64,000 bases of DNA, from NCBI RefSeq assembly GCF_040581405.1, contig NZ_CP137159.1, positions 1-64,000 of the forward strand, given 5' to 3'. Positions 17,677 through 26,942 of this stretch are shown piece by piece. Under the pieces are notes generated by a model, which did not search any database, had not been told where the DNA came from, and saw nothing but the letters and a program-made list of their open reading frames with translations. Every line of letters starts with the position of its first letter. The stretch's first letter is position 1. This stretch comes from Komagataeibacter sucrofermentans DSM 15973. Its GTDB lineage: Bacteria > Pseudomonadota > Alphaproteobacteria > Acetobacterales > Acetobacteraceae. The position numbers and the translations under genes are program-made.

Positions 17677-18509
17677 TAGGCTCAGGACCCATTGATTTGA
17701 CTGAGGAAATCTGATTCAGGCTCTGTGAGGAGACTGGAGATGAGCGACTTGTTTTGGCTGACGGACGAACAAATGGAGCGTCTGCGGCCCTTTTCCCCAA
17801 AGAGCCACGGTAGAGCCCGCGTTGATGACCGCCGTGTGCTGAGCGGCATCACTTTTGTCAATCGGAACGGCTTGCGCTGGCGCGATGCGCCCCGGGAATA
17901 CGGTCCACATAAGACGCTCTACAACCGTTGCAAGCGCTGGGGCGCCATGGGATCTTTGCCCGGATGATGGACGGTCTGGCTGCCGGAAAGGCAGAATTCC
18001 AGACCATCATGATTGATGCGACGTGTCTCAAGGCACACCGCACGGCTTCGAGCCTGCGGCTAAATAAAGGAGATTCAAGTTGCCTGATCGGCCGCACCAA
18101 AGGTGGCATGAACACGAAGTTGCATGCGATCACCGACCAGAGCGGACGACCGCTGAGCTTTTTCATGACTGCGGGACAGATCAGCGCTCATACTGGTGCT
18201 GCTGCCCTGCTGGACAGTCTTCCTGCAGCACAATGGATGCTGGGAGATCGCAGGTATGACGCCGACTGGTTCAGGGACGCCCTGGAAGCGAAAGGGATAA
18301 AGCCCTGCATTCCATGACGGAAATCTCGCGGAAAACCGGTCAGATACGACAAGAGAAAATATAAACGCCGCAATCGCATCGAGATCATGTTCGGAAGGCT
18401 CAAGGACTGGCGGCGGGTTGCAACCCGCTATGACAGATGCACGACCGTATTCTTCTCAGCCATCTGCCTCGCCGCAACCTTCATGTTCAGGCTATGAGTC
18501 CTGAGCCTA
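17677..18509 (+). mobile_element. IS5-family insertion sequence (833 bp), inactive
   Basis: The inverted ends match at 15 of 16 bases: TAGGCTCAGGACCCAT at 17677-17692 and the reverse complement of TAGGCTCAGGACTCAT at 18494-18509. The same right end recurs at 18869-18884 (one change), 40513-40528 and 58657-58672, so this is the commonest element type in the window. Confidence 0.8.
17740..18497 (+). pseudogene. IS5-family transposase with frameshift and nonsense codon
   Basis: The product starts MSDLFWLTDEQMERLRPF, the typical N-terminus of this acetic-acid-bacterial IS5 group, and continues through RDAPREYGPHKTLYNRCKRW. It shifts frame near 17940 to HGIFARMMDGLAAGKAEFQ and the DDE core (GMNTKLHAITDQSGRPLSFF, LGDRRYDADWFRDAL). 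An in-frame TGA after KPCIP breaks the C-terminal domain, which is otherwise well kept (NRIEIMFGRLKDWRRVATRY). The number of lesions makes it inactive. Confidence 0.75.
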
Positions 18510-18884
18510 GGGCTGGTCTGTTCGCCCTCATGTGACTGCGGGACGGTCAGTGACTTCAGAGGCGCAGACGTGCTTCTGGCAGATCTCTCCGACGAGACAG
18601 AAGAAGTCATCGGGGATAGAGGCTATGACAGCAACCGGATCAGGTTATCGCTTGCAGAACGCCATATCACTCCTTGTATTCCCCTGAAAAAGAACCGGAA
18701 ATCAAAGCCACCTTACAACTGACATCTGTATAAAAAGCATCACCTCATCGAAAACATGTTCGCAAAACTGAAAGACTGGCGACGTATTGCGACCAGATAC
18801 GACCGCTGTGCTTATACATTCATGTCTGAAATCCATATCGCAGCAAGCTTCATTTTCTATCTCAAAAAATGAGTCCTGCGCCTA
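18510..18884 (+). pseudogene. C-terminal relic of a second IS5-type transposase
   Basis: The fragment reads LLADLSDETEEVIGDRGYDS, then RHITPCIPLKKNRKSK, an in-frame TGA, and HLIENMFAKLKDWRRIATRY. It has the same ending as neighbouring elements, with a right end at 18869-18884. It belongs to a different subgroup from the element on its left. Confidence 0.7.
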
Positions 18885-18947
18885 GAATAGGAATAAATAG
18901 ATACGATTTCAAAATATGGGAACTTCAGGGCATGAGAGCATATGCTG

Positions 18948-18968
18948 ATGTTCGGACGTCAGAACATC
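18948..18968. repeat. Candidate parS-like palindrome, copy 2
   Basis: This 21-base sequence is identical to the copy at 17575-17595. The two copies bracket the IS5 element and its relic in direct orientation. This could reflect paired centromere sites separated by insertions, or a duplication caused by an insertion. Confidence 0.45.
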
Positions 18969-19776
18969 AGAGGTCGCGCACCGGGTTTTTTATGAACAGC
19001 GGTTCTGGGCTGCCGAGATCGTGACCCCCATACAACTTCAGTCTTAGGTGTTTAGTCCCGGGCTTTGTCAGGCGATGTTCGATCCCGTTGGCCTCGCAGA
19101 TCATGTCGAAACGCATGGAACGTGACCACGCCATGTCCCGGTTACAGGGCTGCTCGGCGAATTGGATGCCATTATCGGTCAGGATGGTATGAATCCGGTA
19201 GGGCACAACACGCAGAAGATGTTCGAGAAATTCCCAGGCGGTTCTTCTGTTGGCCTTATCTGCAAGTTGCACCATCGCAAACTTGCTTGTCCGGTCTATG
19301 GCGACGAAAAGATGCAGCTTGCCTTCGGCGGTCTGGACCTCGGCGATGTCGAGGTGGCAGAACTCGATCGGGTAGCGTTTGAAGCGATGGTGCTTCGGTT
19401 TGTCCCTTTCAATGTCAAGTAGGTGTGAAATCCCATGACACTGAAGACAGCGATGCAGGGCTGAGTGTGTCAGATGCGGGATGGTGGCCTGCAACGCATA
19501 AAGGCAATCGTCCAGCGGCAGTAAAGTAGGCCGCCGGAAAGTCACGACATCGCTTCGTCCGTCTCGGATAGAACCGTTGAGCGCAGCTCTTCTGGGATCG
19601 GTATTCTGATCCTCGACAGGCGGACGCTTCCGCCATTTCGCCACCATTTTTGGATTGATCCCGAACTTCTCGCTCAACGCCGAGAGCGAAGCCTGCGATC
19701 GCTGTATTGCTGCTCGCACCGCGTGCGTGGTCGTAGCGCTGCCATGACGTATCTGTCCCATAATGCTTCCTTCCAC
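18967..19776 (-). pseudogene. IS481-family transposase, C-terminally truncated
   Basis: A 269-residue frame with an N-terminal helix-turn-helix (SALSEKFGINPKMVAKWRKR) and the first two acidic residues of the DDE core (FCHLDIAEVQTAEGKLHLFV and HTILTDNGIQF). It should continue to the third acidic residue (usually NGxxERxN), but after NGIEHRLTKPGTKH the sequence turns into the element's end and unrelated DNA. The catalytic Glu is therefore missing and the gene is dead. Confidence 0.75.
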
Positions 19777-19817
19777 TCGCGTGAAAATGCCACATCATCA
19801 AACGCCGGGATTAAACA
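19049..19817 (-). mobile_element. Internally deleted IS481-type element
   Basis: Both ends carry a similar inverted sequence, TGTTTAGTCCCGG at 19049-19061 and the reverse complement of TGTTTAATCCCGG at 19805-19817 (12 of 13). The transposase frame runs directly into the left end, so the 3' third of the gene has been lost while both ends remain. Confidence 0.5.
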
Positions 19818-19860
19818 CCCAAGGGTCAGGCCAATGACTTCAGAAGGCCAGCCGGGCTTC

Positions 19861-20502
19861 TCAACGCATCAGAAAAATGATGACGCCTACAGCCAGCAGA
19901 ATCAGCATGGCACCGGAAATGCGCTCCAACCACGGCAGCGCCCGCGCGAAGTGCCGCAGGATTGTCTGGTTGCCGATCATGACCGCCACCAGCAGATCCC
20001 ACAGCAGCACGACGCTGAACATCCAGATGCCATAGATCGCTTTCCAGCCCGCGCTGGCGTGCGGCCCAGGCAGCATTGCAGCCAGACTAGCGTAAAATAG
20101 TGCGTTCTTGGGGTTAAGAATCCCTGACAGGAAGCCCATGCTGGCGGCGCGGCGCCAGGCAGCGAAGCAAAGACGGGATCGTGCGAGATGGCTGTCCTGA
20201 GTCAGCACACTTCCTAACCCACTGGTGCCAGCATGGCGAATGAACAGCACGCCGAGATAGAGCAGATAAGCGCAGCCGGTCAGTTGAAGGATCACAAACC
20301 ATGCGCTTTCTCGGCTCAGCACGGCAATTCCGGCGAATGCGGCTACGATGAACACACCATTGGCGACAGCAATACCCAGACAGGCACCGCTGGCGACCCG
20401 CCAGCTGGAAGATAGCGAGTTTCGGGCGATCAGGAAGAAGTCGGGGCCGGGAGAAAGCAGCGCCAGGAAATGCGCTGCGGCGATCATCAGGAATGGCTGC
20501 AT
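19861..20502 (-). CDS. LysE/RhtB-family amino-acid exporter
   Basis: Inner-membrane exporter of 213 residues with about six hydrophobic segments. The family signature near the N-terminus is FLALLSPGPDFFLIARNSLS, and the second conserved site is GFLSGILNPKNALFY. Members export amino acids such as lysine, threonine or homoserine lactone-like compounds. The next gene upstream in the same direction, 89 bases away, is an AraC-family regulator of the type often paired with LysE transporters and probably controls it. Confidence 0.88.
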   Translation of the reverse strand: MQPFLMIAAAHFLALLSPGPDFFLIARNSLSSSWRVASGACLGIAVANGVFIVAAFAGIAVLSRESAWFVILQLTGCAYLLYLGVLFIRHAGTSGLGSVLTQDSHLARSRLCFAAWRRAASMGFLSGILNPKNALFYASLAAMLPGPHASAGWKAIYGIWMFSVVLLWDLLVAVMIGNQTILRHFARALPWLERISGAMLILLAVGVIIFLMR

Positions 20503-20591
20503 TCAGGACACACTCGTCGTTTTTTCCACGCAGTGTGCTGGCCAAAGCATCTTTTGTATTGAAGAAAATTGCAGCCGCGCCGCCATCAGCA

Positions 20592-21452
20592 TTAGGCTCG
20601 AAAGCGGCCAGGCGTCACGCCGGTATGCGCCTTGAACACTCGCTGGAAGTGGGCCTGATCCGCAAAACCAAGGTGCTGGGCCACGTCTGCGAGGCTGTTC
20701 TCGTTTTGAATCCACTCTTTGGCAAGGTTGACGCGCTGGTTGAGTTGCCAAGCGTGTGGTGTCATGCCGGTGACAGTACGGAATGCCCGGATGACTTGAT
20801 AGCGGCTCATGCCTGCCAGGGCTGCCAATTTGTCCAAGGTAGTACTGACGGTGGGCCGGGCACACAGATAGTCCAGGGCCGGTTGGATCTGTTCGGCCAT
20901 GTTTGGGGGAACAAGCGGTCTTTCAATAAGAAGCCCCTGTTTGCTGTCGTAGTCTTGGACACACTCGATCAACGCGGCCTCCTTCTCAATCGGATCGGCT
21001 TCTTCGAACAGCAGCGTATTGAGGCGGCAGAAGCGGGCATAGATCCCCGGATTGGTCACAATACGCACCGGCTCATCTTCCATCAATTCGGCTCGCGCAT
21101 AATCCCGCCGAACAGTCTGGAGCCACGCGGCATCCAGATGCAGCATCTGATAGCTCCATGCTGTGTCGGGAGCCGGGTTACATGCATGAACACGTGATGC
21201 CGGTATGAAGACGAGCGTTCCAGAAGACAGGAGAACCGGGCCACCGGCAGCGCCTGTGAAAACGCTGGTGCCACCATCGACAGCACCAATGGAAAAGGTC
21301 GGGTGATGGTGGGGCCTGTAACAGGCCCCACTCTGGCAGGCGCGGCGGCTCTCGACAAAAGGCAAGGTCTGATCGCGCCAGAATGACTGGGTATCGCTGC
21401 GTTGGTCTGGACAGTTCGGACGGCTAGTCATTATTTTAAAATCGACATCCAT
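20592..21452 (-). CDS. AraC-family regulator next to LysE transporter
   Basis: Regulator of 286 residues. The N-terminal cupin-like ligand domain (YRPHHHPTFSIGAVDGGTS) is followed by the paired AraC helix-turn-helix domain. The first helix-turn-helix is in LDKLAALAGMSRYQVIRAFR and the second in SLADVAQHLGFADQAHFQRV, ending GVTPGRFR. An in-frame ATG seven codons downstream (21431) is an alternative start. The gene order and direction with the LysE gene suggest that it controls export of a small metabolite sensed by the cupin domain. Confidence 0.85.
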   Translation of the reverse strand: MDVDFKIMTSRPNCPDQRSDTQSFWRDQTLPFVESRRACQSGACYRPHHHPTFSIGAVDGGTSVFTGAAGGPVLLSSGTLVFIPASRVHACNPAPDTAWSYQMLHLDAAWLQTVRRDYARAELMEDEPVRIVTNPGIYARFCRLNTLLFEEADPIEKEAALIECVQDYDSKQGLLIERPLVPPNMAEQIQPALDYLCARPTVSTTLDKLAALAGMSRYQVIRAFRTVTGMTPHAWQLNQRVNLAKEWIQNENSLADVAQHLGFADQAHFQRVFKAHTGVTPGRFRA

Positions 21453-21573
21453 ACAGTCCTCGTAAATTTTTGTTCCAAAAATGGATCATACAGTTTCTTG
21501 TTGAGCAGGACATAATCGGCATCTGTTCAATATATTTGAAGCAGAAAGACGATAGCCGCCTTATCCGGCAGCA

Positions 21574-22488
21574 TCATAGCTTCCTATAGTCGCGGGGGCT
21601 CATGCTCGTTTCCTTGCGAAATACCTGTGCGAAATGGCTCGGGCTCTCATAACCAATGGTCAGGGCAATCTCGATCACGGATCTGTTGGTCTTGGATAGA
21701 AGTTCCTTCGCATGTTCCACACGCCGCTGGATAAACCAGCGTGATGGGCTTTGCCCCATGGTGTTGTGAAATGACCGGCTGAAATGAAACCGGCTCATCG
21801 CGCACAACCCGGCCAGAAAATCGAGATCGAACGGTTCGGCGAGATGGGCCTCCATATGATCAAGCGCCTTGCGCAGCTTCCACGCTGGCAGTTGTGCGGG
21901 TCTGGGCGTGGGCGAAGGCTGTGCGCGGGCATAATGACGCAGAAGATGGACGGTCAGACCTTCCAGAAGTCCGTTCACAAATAGAGAACTGGCCGAATGA
22001 GGCGTCTTGATCTCAGCCGTCAGGCCTGTCAGCACGCCAGAGATGAATGCGTCCTGAACACCGGAAATGTCGCGTATGGAGAGGTGTGACGGATTAAGCC
22101 CCAACGATCGGGCGGCCCGGTTCACCAGAGTAAGGCCTAGATAAAGATGCAGGACTTCAAACGGACGGTCCGGATCAGCCTGCCAGCGCATGAGGTAAGG
22201 TGCATCGGTCTGTGTCAGGAAAAATGATCCGGATCTGGCCTCACTTTTCGTCCAGTCCCCTGTCAGTTCGCGTTCCTCGATCTGGGCTTCTCCCGAGATG
22301 ACCCAGACCAGCAAAGGTTCGGCCACGGCCGGAACTAGCACCTCATCTTCGTGTTGCGGTCGACGGAATATCTGCGCCTCAGCCTCGTTCCATGCCGCCC
22401 CCTGGCTTTGTCCGATTTTGCGGCCCGGAATACGGTCCTCCAGAGCATAACTGGCGGCGTGCAGCGAAGAACGATGCGGGTGCAGCAT
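21574..22488 (-). CDS. AraC-family regulator divergent from an SDR gene
   Basis: Regulator of 304 residues. The N-terminal half is a cupin-like sensing domain (EDEVLVPAVAEPLLVWVISG). The C-terminal AraC domain has FDLDFLAGLCAMSRFHFSRS and SVIEIALTIGYESPSHFAQV, ending SMSPRDYRKL. It is divergent from a short-chain dehydrogenase gene across 153 bases, the usual arrangement of an AraC regulator and its target. Confidence 0.87.
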   Translation of the reverse strand: MLHPHRSSLHAASYALEDRIPGRKIGQSQGAAWNEAEAQIFRRPQHEDEVLVPAVAEPLLVWVISGEAQIEERELTGDWTKSEARSGSFFLTQTDAPYLMRWQADPDRPFEVLHLYLGLTLVNRAARSLGLNPSHLSIRDISGVQDAFISGVLTGLTAEIKTPHSASSLFVNGLLEGLTVHLLRHYARAQPSPTPRPAQLPAWKLRKALDHMEAHLAEPFDLDFLAGLCAMSRFHFSRSFHNTMGQSPSRWFIQRRVEHAKELLSKTNRSVIEIALTIGYESPSHFAQVFRKETSMSPRDYRKL

Positions 22489-22641
22489 CCGGTTTACCTT
22501 TCAGCCGTGCCGTGAATTGTCCAGATCAACTTACAAAATCGCAAAATCACAATGGTTTTAGCAAGAGGGCGAGAGAAGCCATCTTCCGTGGTCTTTACCT
22601 GTTTCCCCGATCTTTTTTAAACAAATTGCGCGGAGATTATC

Positions 22642-23388
22642 ATGAGTATCAAGGGTAAGGTCGCACTTGTTACCGGCGCTTCCAGCGGGATAGGCGCTGC
22701 AACAGCACGCAAACTTGCAACAGAAGGCGTTATTGTCGGTCTGGCAGCACGGCGCAAGGACCGTCTGGACGCACTGGTGACGGAAATCACCGGGGCAGGC
22801 GGCAAAGCGGTTGCCCTTCCAACCGACGTTACGGATCTCACGTCATGCAAGGCTGCAGCAGACATCCTTATCGCCCGGTTCGGCAGGATTGATGTGCTGG
22901 TCAACAATGCGGGCCTGATGCCTCTGTCAAACGTTGACAGCCTGAAAGTGGATGAATGGCAGCGTATGGTGGACGTCAACGTGTCCGGTGTTCTCAATGC
23001 AACGGCGGCGGTTCTTCCACAGATGATCGCACAGCATTCAGGCCATATCTTCAATATGTCTTCGATTGCGGGCCGGAAAGTCTTTACTGGCCTGGCTGTC
23101 TATTGCGCCACCAAGGCTGCTGTCACGGCGTTTTCCGATGGGCTCAGGATGGAGATCGGGCCAAAGCACAATATCCGCGTCACCTGCATTCAACCGGGCG
23201 CCGTGAAGTCGGAACTGTACGAGCAGATTACGGACCCCGCTTACCGCAAGCAGATGGATAACCTGGCCGCTTCCATGACCTGTCTGGAAGGCGAGGATAT
23301 TGCTGACACAATCCTGTTTGCGCTGAAATCACCATCCCGAATGGATGTCGCAGAACTGTTCGTTCTGCCCACCGAACAGGGATGGTGA
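22642..23388 (+). CDS. Short-chain dehydrogenase/reductase (SDR)
   Basis: NAD(P)-dependent classical SDR of 248 residues. It shows [21 protein letters not shown] (in [13 protein letters not shown]), the catalytic Ser in [12 protein letters not shown], and YxxxK in [12 protein letters not shown]. It resembles the clavaldehyde-dehydrogenase/YdfG-like group in length and in the ending region [16 protein letters not shown]. The substrate is not readable. It is probably controlled by the divergent AraC gene and is followed by a strong hairpin. Confidence 0.88.
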   Translation: MSIKGKVALVTGASSGIGAATARKLATEGVIVGLAARRKDRLDALVTEITGAGGKAVALPTDVTDLTSCKAAADILIARFGRIDVLVNNAGLMPLSNVDSLKVDEWQRMVDVNVSGVLNATAAVLPQMIAQHSGHIFNMSSIAGRKVFTGLAVYCATKAAVTAFSDGLRMEIGPKHNIRVTCIQPGAVKSELYEQITDPAYRKQMDNLAASMTCLEGEDIADTILFALKSPSRMDVAELFVLPTEQGW

Positions 23389-23452
23389 ATATCGGGATCA
23401 TAAAAAAACTGTCGCGAGAGCAATTTCTTTCAGAACATTAAAGTTCAAGGTC

Positions 23453-23484
23453 GGAAAGTCCCGGATAATCATCCGGGACTTTCC
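23453..23484. terminator. Strong hairpin between convergent SDR and MFS genes
   Basis: A perfect 13-bp stem, GGAAAGTCCCGGA at 23453-23465 against 23472-23484, has a 6-base loop and lies between two convergent genes. No long T-run follows, but position and stability suggest a bidirectional terminator. Confidence 0.65.
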
Positions 23485-23578
23485 TCGGGGAGCAATGGAA
23501 CAGTTGGTCACCGGTGTTAACAAGGTCAATCGCCTTCGCCATTGCCTTGCTACTCACCAACCCGTTCCCATCGAATTT

Positions 23579-24793
23579 TTAGCTCTCGCCCCCATGTCCG
23601 AGCCGGTGGCCGGGCCGAAATCCGTGGGACCGGGCCTGCCATGCGATCAGGAAGCCGACAGCAGCGAGCCCCATCACGGCCCAGGGGAATGACGCCGCAC
23701 CCCATGTGTCGAGCAGCACACCGCCCAGAAGGCCCCCACCGGCTATGGCACTATTCCATGCCACCACATTCATCGACAGCGCGACATCCGCGCCATCGCC
23801 AGCCGCATCGGCAAGTGCTGTCTGGAGCAAGGTTGCGGCGCCACCAAATGTCAGTCCCCATATCGTGACACCGATCATGATGACCGCAGGTGATGCTGAT
23901 CCGACGGCAAATGCCGCTGCGACGACCGCGAATATGGCAAGGCTGAGCAGGACGGACAGGCGCAGGGCGTGATCGACCGTGCGGCTGGTCAACCAGATGC
24001 CGATGAGGGCGGCGACCCCGAACAGCAGCAGAATGCGATCTGCTTGCCCCGCCAGCCCGGCCGGTGTCACGAACAGCACGATGTAGGTGTAGAGAACATT
24101 ATGCGCGAGCATCCAGGCCATCACGACACCGAGGACAGACCGCACGCCGGGCATGTACAGAACATGTCGGAACGGCAGACGTTCGTCATGCGCGGCACCG
24201 GGAAAATCTGGAACCTTGGCCAGCACCCATGCGATCAGCAGCACGGTCAGGCCCGACATGATCCAGAAAGCCAGACGCCAGCCGACTGCAGCGCCCAGCC
24301 ATGTCCCGGCGGGGACACCCAGCGAGAGCGCGATCGGCGTGCCCACCATGGCGATGGCCAAAGCACGCCCCTGTTGCGCGCGCGTCACCATCCGACGCGC
24401 GTAGCCTGCCAGCAACGCCCAGGCGAGACCTGCCGCGGCACCTGCTCCATACCGGGCCACAAGGGTTGCGCCGTAATGCGTCGAAAACGCGGTAATGGAA
24501 TTGAACGCCACGAAACCGATGATCGCTAGCAGCAGAACCCTCCTGCGCCGCCATCGCTGCGTGGCGAGTGTGAGCGGGATCGCTGCACTCAGTGAGCCTA
24601 TGGCATAGGCTGTCACCATCTGTCCGGCGAGAGCCGGAGAAATATGCAGACCCGCGCCGATCTCGGGCAACAGACCCGCTGGCAGGGTTTCAGTCATGAT
24701 ACAGATGAAGCCGGTCATGGCCAGCGCGAGCAGGCCAGCGACCGGCAGGTGCTCATCGGTTTTTTGGATGGGCGATGTGATGGTCGGGTTCAT
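23579..24793 (-). CDS. MFS efflux transporter (DHA1, sugar-efflux/arabinose-export type)
   Basis: Inner-membrane transporter of about 404 residues from the ATG at 24791-24793; longer starts add 19 residues without family character. There are about 12 hydrophobic segments. The opening LALAMTGFICIMTETLPAGL with LLPEIGAGLHISPALAGQMV is typical of the YdhP/AraJ-like DHA1 efflux group. The loop between TM2 and TM3 is WRRRRVLL. It is divergent from a TetR regulator 105 bases away, the usual arrangement for a repressor and its efflux pump. Confidence 0.87.
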   Translation of the reverse strand: MNPTITSPIQKTDEHLPVAGLLALAMTGFICIMTETLPAGLLPEIGAGLHISPALAGQMVTAYAIGSLSAAIPLTLATQRWRRRRVLLLAIIGFVAFNSITAFSTHYGATLVARYGAGAAAGLAWALLAGYARRMVTRAQQGRALAIAMVGTPIALSLGVPAGTWLGAAVGWRLAFWIMSGLTVLLIAWVLAKVPDFPGAAHDERLPFRHVLYMPGVRSVLGVVMAWMLAHNVLYTYIVLFVTPAGLAGQADRILLLFGVAALIGIWLTSRTVDHALRLSVLLSLAIFAVVAAAFAVGSASPAVIMIGVTIWGLTFGGAATLLQTALADAAGDGADVALSMNVVAWNSAIAGGGLLGGVLLDTWGAASFPWAVMGLAAVGFLIAWQARSHGFRPGHRLGHGGES

Positions 24794-24898
24794 GGGGCGC
24801 TCATATATGGATCGAACGATACGCATATAGAGGGACAGTAACCTTGGCAATCACTTCTGGATCACTTAATATGGAAGTCTTCTGGAAGGAGCAACAGC

Positions 24899-25546
24899 AT
24901 GGCGCGGACCGGGCGTCCCCGTGAATTTGACCGCGACAGGGCGATTGACGCTGCCACGGCGCTTTTCTGGGCGCAGGGGTATGAGCCGACCTCCCTGACC
25001 CAGCTCAAGGCCAGCATGGGCAATATTTCGCCCGCAAGCTTTTATGCCGCGTTTGGCTCGAAAGAAGCCCTGTTCCGGGAAGTCGTGCAGCATTATCTGG
25101 CAACGTATGGGCAGGTCATGGCACCTTTGTGGGATGAAAGCCTGCCCCCGCGTGAGGCTATCGAGCGGGCGTTGCGCGGCTCGGCACGCATGCAGTCTGC
25201 CTGCACGCATCCGACCGGGTGCCTGGTCGTGTCAGGCGCCAGCAATTGTTCACCTGAAAACGAGCCCGTCCGCGCCCTTCTTGCGGCGGAACGACAGCGC
25301 ACGCGTACGGGCATCAGGGCTTGCGTGCAACGTGCCATCGCCAATGGCGAATTGAACGCATCCCCGGCGACAGATGTGCTGCCCGATATTCTCACGACTT
25401 TCTTCCACGGCATGACATGCGAAGCCCGGGACGGGATGCGTCCGGACACTCTGGATGCGGCCGTCACGTCTCTCCTGACATTGTGGGATATCAACGTGGT
25501 AAAGCAGGGAACAGAAAAGCGGGCTAAAAAAACGCTGACGGGTTGA
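24899..25546 (+). CDS. TetR/AcrR-family transcriptional regulator
   Basis: Repressor of 215 residues. The N-terminal DNA-binding domain includes PREFDRDRAIDAATALFWAQ, then LTQLKASMGNISPASFYAAFGSKEAL split by the turn. The C-terminal part (TGCLVVSGASNCSPENE) matches the TetR_C ligand domain seen in regulators near MFS pumps and SDRs. The start has a strong GGAAGGAG site at 24884-24891. It lies between a divergent MFS gene and a downstream set of oxidoreductases in the same direction, and may control both. Confidence 0.87.
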   Translation: MARTGRPREFDRDRAIDAATALFWAQGYEPTSLTQLKASMGNISPASFYAAFGSKEALFREVVQHYLATYGQVMAPLWDESLPPREAIERALRGSARMQSACTHPTGCLVVSGASNCSPENEPVRALLAAERQRTRTGIRACVQRAIANGELNASPATDVLPDILTTFFHGMTCEARDGMRPDTLDAAVTSLLTLWDINVVKQGTEKRAKKTLTG

Positions 25547-25696
25547 TGGCGGCGAGACGATCCGGATTCATTGCGAGCATTCCATATCAGTCGGTCCACA
25601 AATCCTTGACCCTGCTTCATGTCCATATTATGGATCGATTGGTATGGAAGTGGCGTTTACGGAACGCGACGCCATGCCTCCTCAAGGAATCCGATT

Positions 25697-26458
25697 ATGA
25701 GCAAACCAAAAATCGCATTCATCACGGGTGCCAATCGCGGCATCGGCTACAGTATCGCGAAGCATCTGACAGCCGCCGGTATCAACGTGATCGGCACTTA
25801 TCACGCTAATGAAGACGAAGCGAAAGCAGCCGAGATCGCCCTCAGCCACGAGGGCGCAAAGCTGCGCATGCTGCAACTGGACATCGCGAACCATGCGTCG
25901 TTCATGAATTTTGCAGGGCGGGTCAAAGCCCTTCTTGCAAACGAGTTCGGGCAGGGGGAACTGAATTATGTTGTCCAGAACGCGGGCAACATCATCCACA
26001 CCCGCTTTGATGCCGCGACATCCGAACAGCTCGACAATCAGTACAACATTCACTTCAAGGGCCCGTACCTGCTGACGGTAGCCCTTCTGCCCCTGATCCG
26101 TGATGGGGGCCGCATTCTCAACATCACCTCTGCCGCGACGCGCTTCTATCTGCCGGATCATGGGCCCTACGCGGCCATGAAAGCCGCGACCGAAGTCATC
26201 TCGCTCTATATGGCAAAAGAACTGGGCGCGCGGGGCATTACCGTCAATGCTGTTGCCCCCGGAGCGGTCGCATCGGACTTCGGCGGCGGTCTGGTCCGTG
26301 ACGATGCCACGGTCAACAAAAGCCTCGCGGAGATTACGCCGCTGGGGCGTGTCGGCCAACCTGACGACATTGGAGCCGCGGTCCATGGTCTCCTGTCCGA
26401 CGACATGCACTGGGTAAATGGCCAGCGCATTGAGGTGACGGGAGGCCAGTCACTTTGA
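25697..26458 (+). CDS. Short-chain dehydrogenase/reductase (SDR)
   Basis: Classical SDR of 253 residues from the ATG at 25697, preceded by AAGGAA; an earlier in-frame start would add 26 unrelated residues. It has TGANRGIGYSIAKHL, QNAG in the NNAG position, a Ser in NITSAATRFYLPDHG, and YxxxK in PYAAMKAATEVIS. It ends with MHWVNGQRIEVTGGQSL. It is the first of four closely spaced rightward genes (SDR, SRPBCC, SDR, aldo-keto reductase) after a TetR gene, probably one operon for reduction of carbonyl compounds. Confidence 0.87.
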   Translation: MSKPKIAFITGANRGIGYSIAKHLTAAGINVIGTYHANEDEAKAAEIALSHEGAKLRMLQLDIANHASFMNFAGRVKALLANEFGQGELNYVVQNAGNIIHTRFDAATSEQLDNQYNIHFKGPYLLTVALLPLIRDGGRILNITSAATRFYLPDHGPYAAMKAATEVISLYMAKELGARGITVNAVAPGAVASDFGGGLVRDDATVNKSLAEITPLGRVGQPDDIGAAVHGLLSDDMHWVNGQRIEVTGGQSL

Positions 26459-26489
26459 ACGCGCACAGAAAAGGGCAGGGGGAGTCCGT

Positions 26490-26942
26490 ATGATCCACGT
26501 TATGGCCAGCAGCGTCCTGAATGCACCCATATCATCCGTCTGGGGGCTGATCCGTGATTTCGGCACCCTTGGTCGATGGTTGCCGGGCGTGAAAAGCTGC
26601 GTGATCGAAGGCGATGATCCCGGCGACCGTGTCGGCGCAATCCGCCGGGTTGAAATGGGTGATGTCGGTGTCATCCGTGAACAGCTTCTGGCGTTGTCCG
26701 ACGTGGATCATGCGGTGACGTTCTCGATCATTGAATCGGCTCTGCCGATCCGGAACTACCGCTCAACCATTACGCTTTTGCCCATAACGGATGATGATCG
26801 CACGTTTATCCGCTGGCGCGGTCAGTTCGAAGCATCGGCCGAACACGCTGCCAGCATGGAGGCCAGAATGCCGACACACATCTACCAGCCAGCGTTCGAC
26901 AGACTGGCGGAAATTCTGGCGTTGAGGGAAACGCGGTCATGA
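26490..26942 (+). CDS. SRPBCC-family (START/Bet v1-like) protein
   Basis: Small soluble protein of 150 residues with the polyketide-cyclase/START fold pattern. It begins with a SSVLNAPISSVWGLIRDFGT helix region and continues LGRWLPGVKSCVIEGDDPGDR and GAIRRVEMGDVGVIREQLLA; the C-terminal helix is near YQPAFDRLAEIL. Members bind hydrophobic ligands or act as cyclases. It shares an ATGA overlap with the next SDR gene, which indicates translational coupling and a common role in the oxidoreductase operon. The ligand is unknown. Confidence 0.8.
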   Translation: MIHVMASSVLNAPISSVWGLIRDFGTLGRWLPGVKSCVIEGDDPGDRVGAIRRVEMGDVGVIREQLLALSDVDHAVTFSIIESALPIRNYRSTITLLPITDDDRTFIRWRGQFEASAEHAASMEARMPTHIYQPAFDRLAEILALRETRS

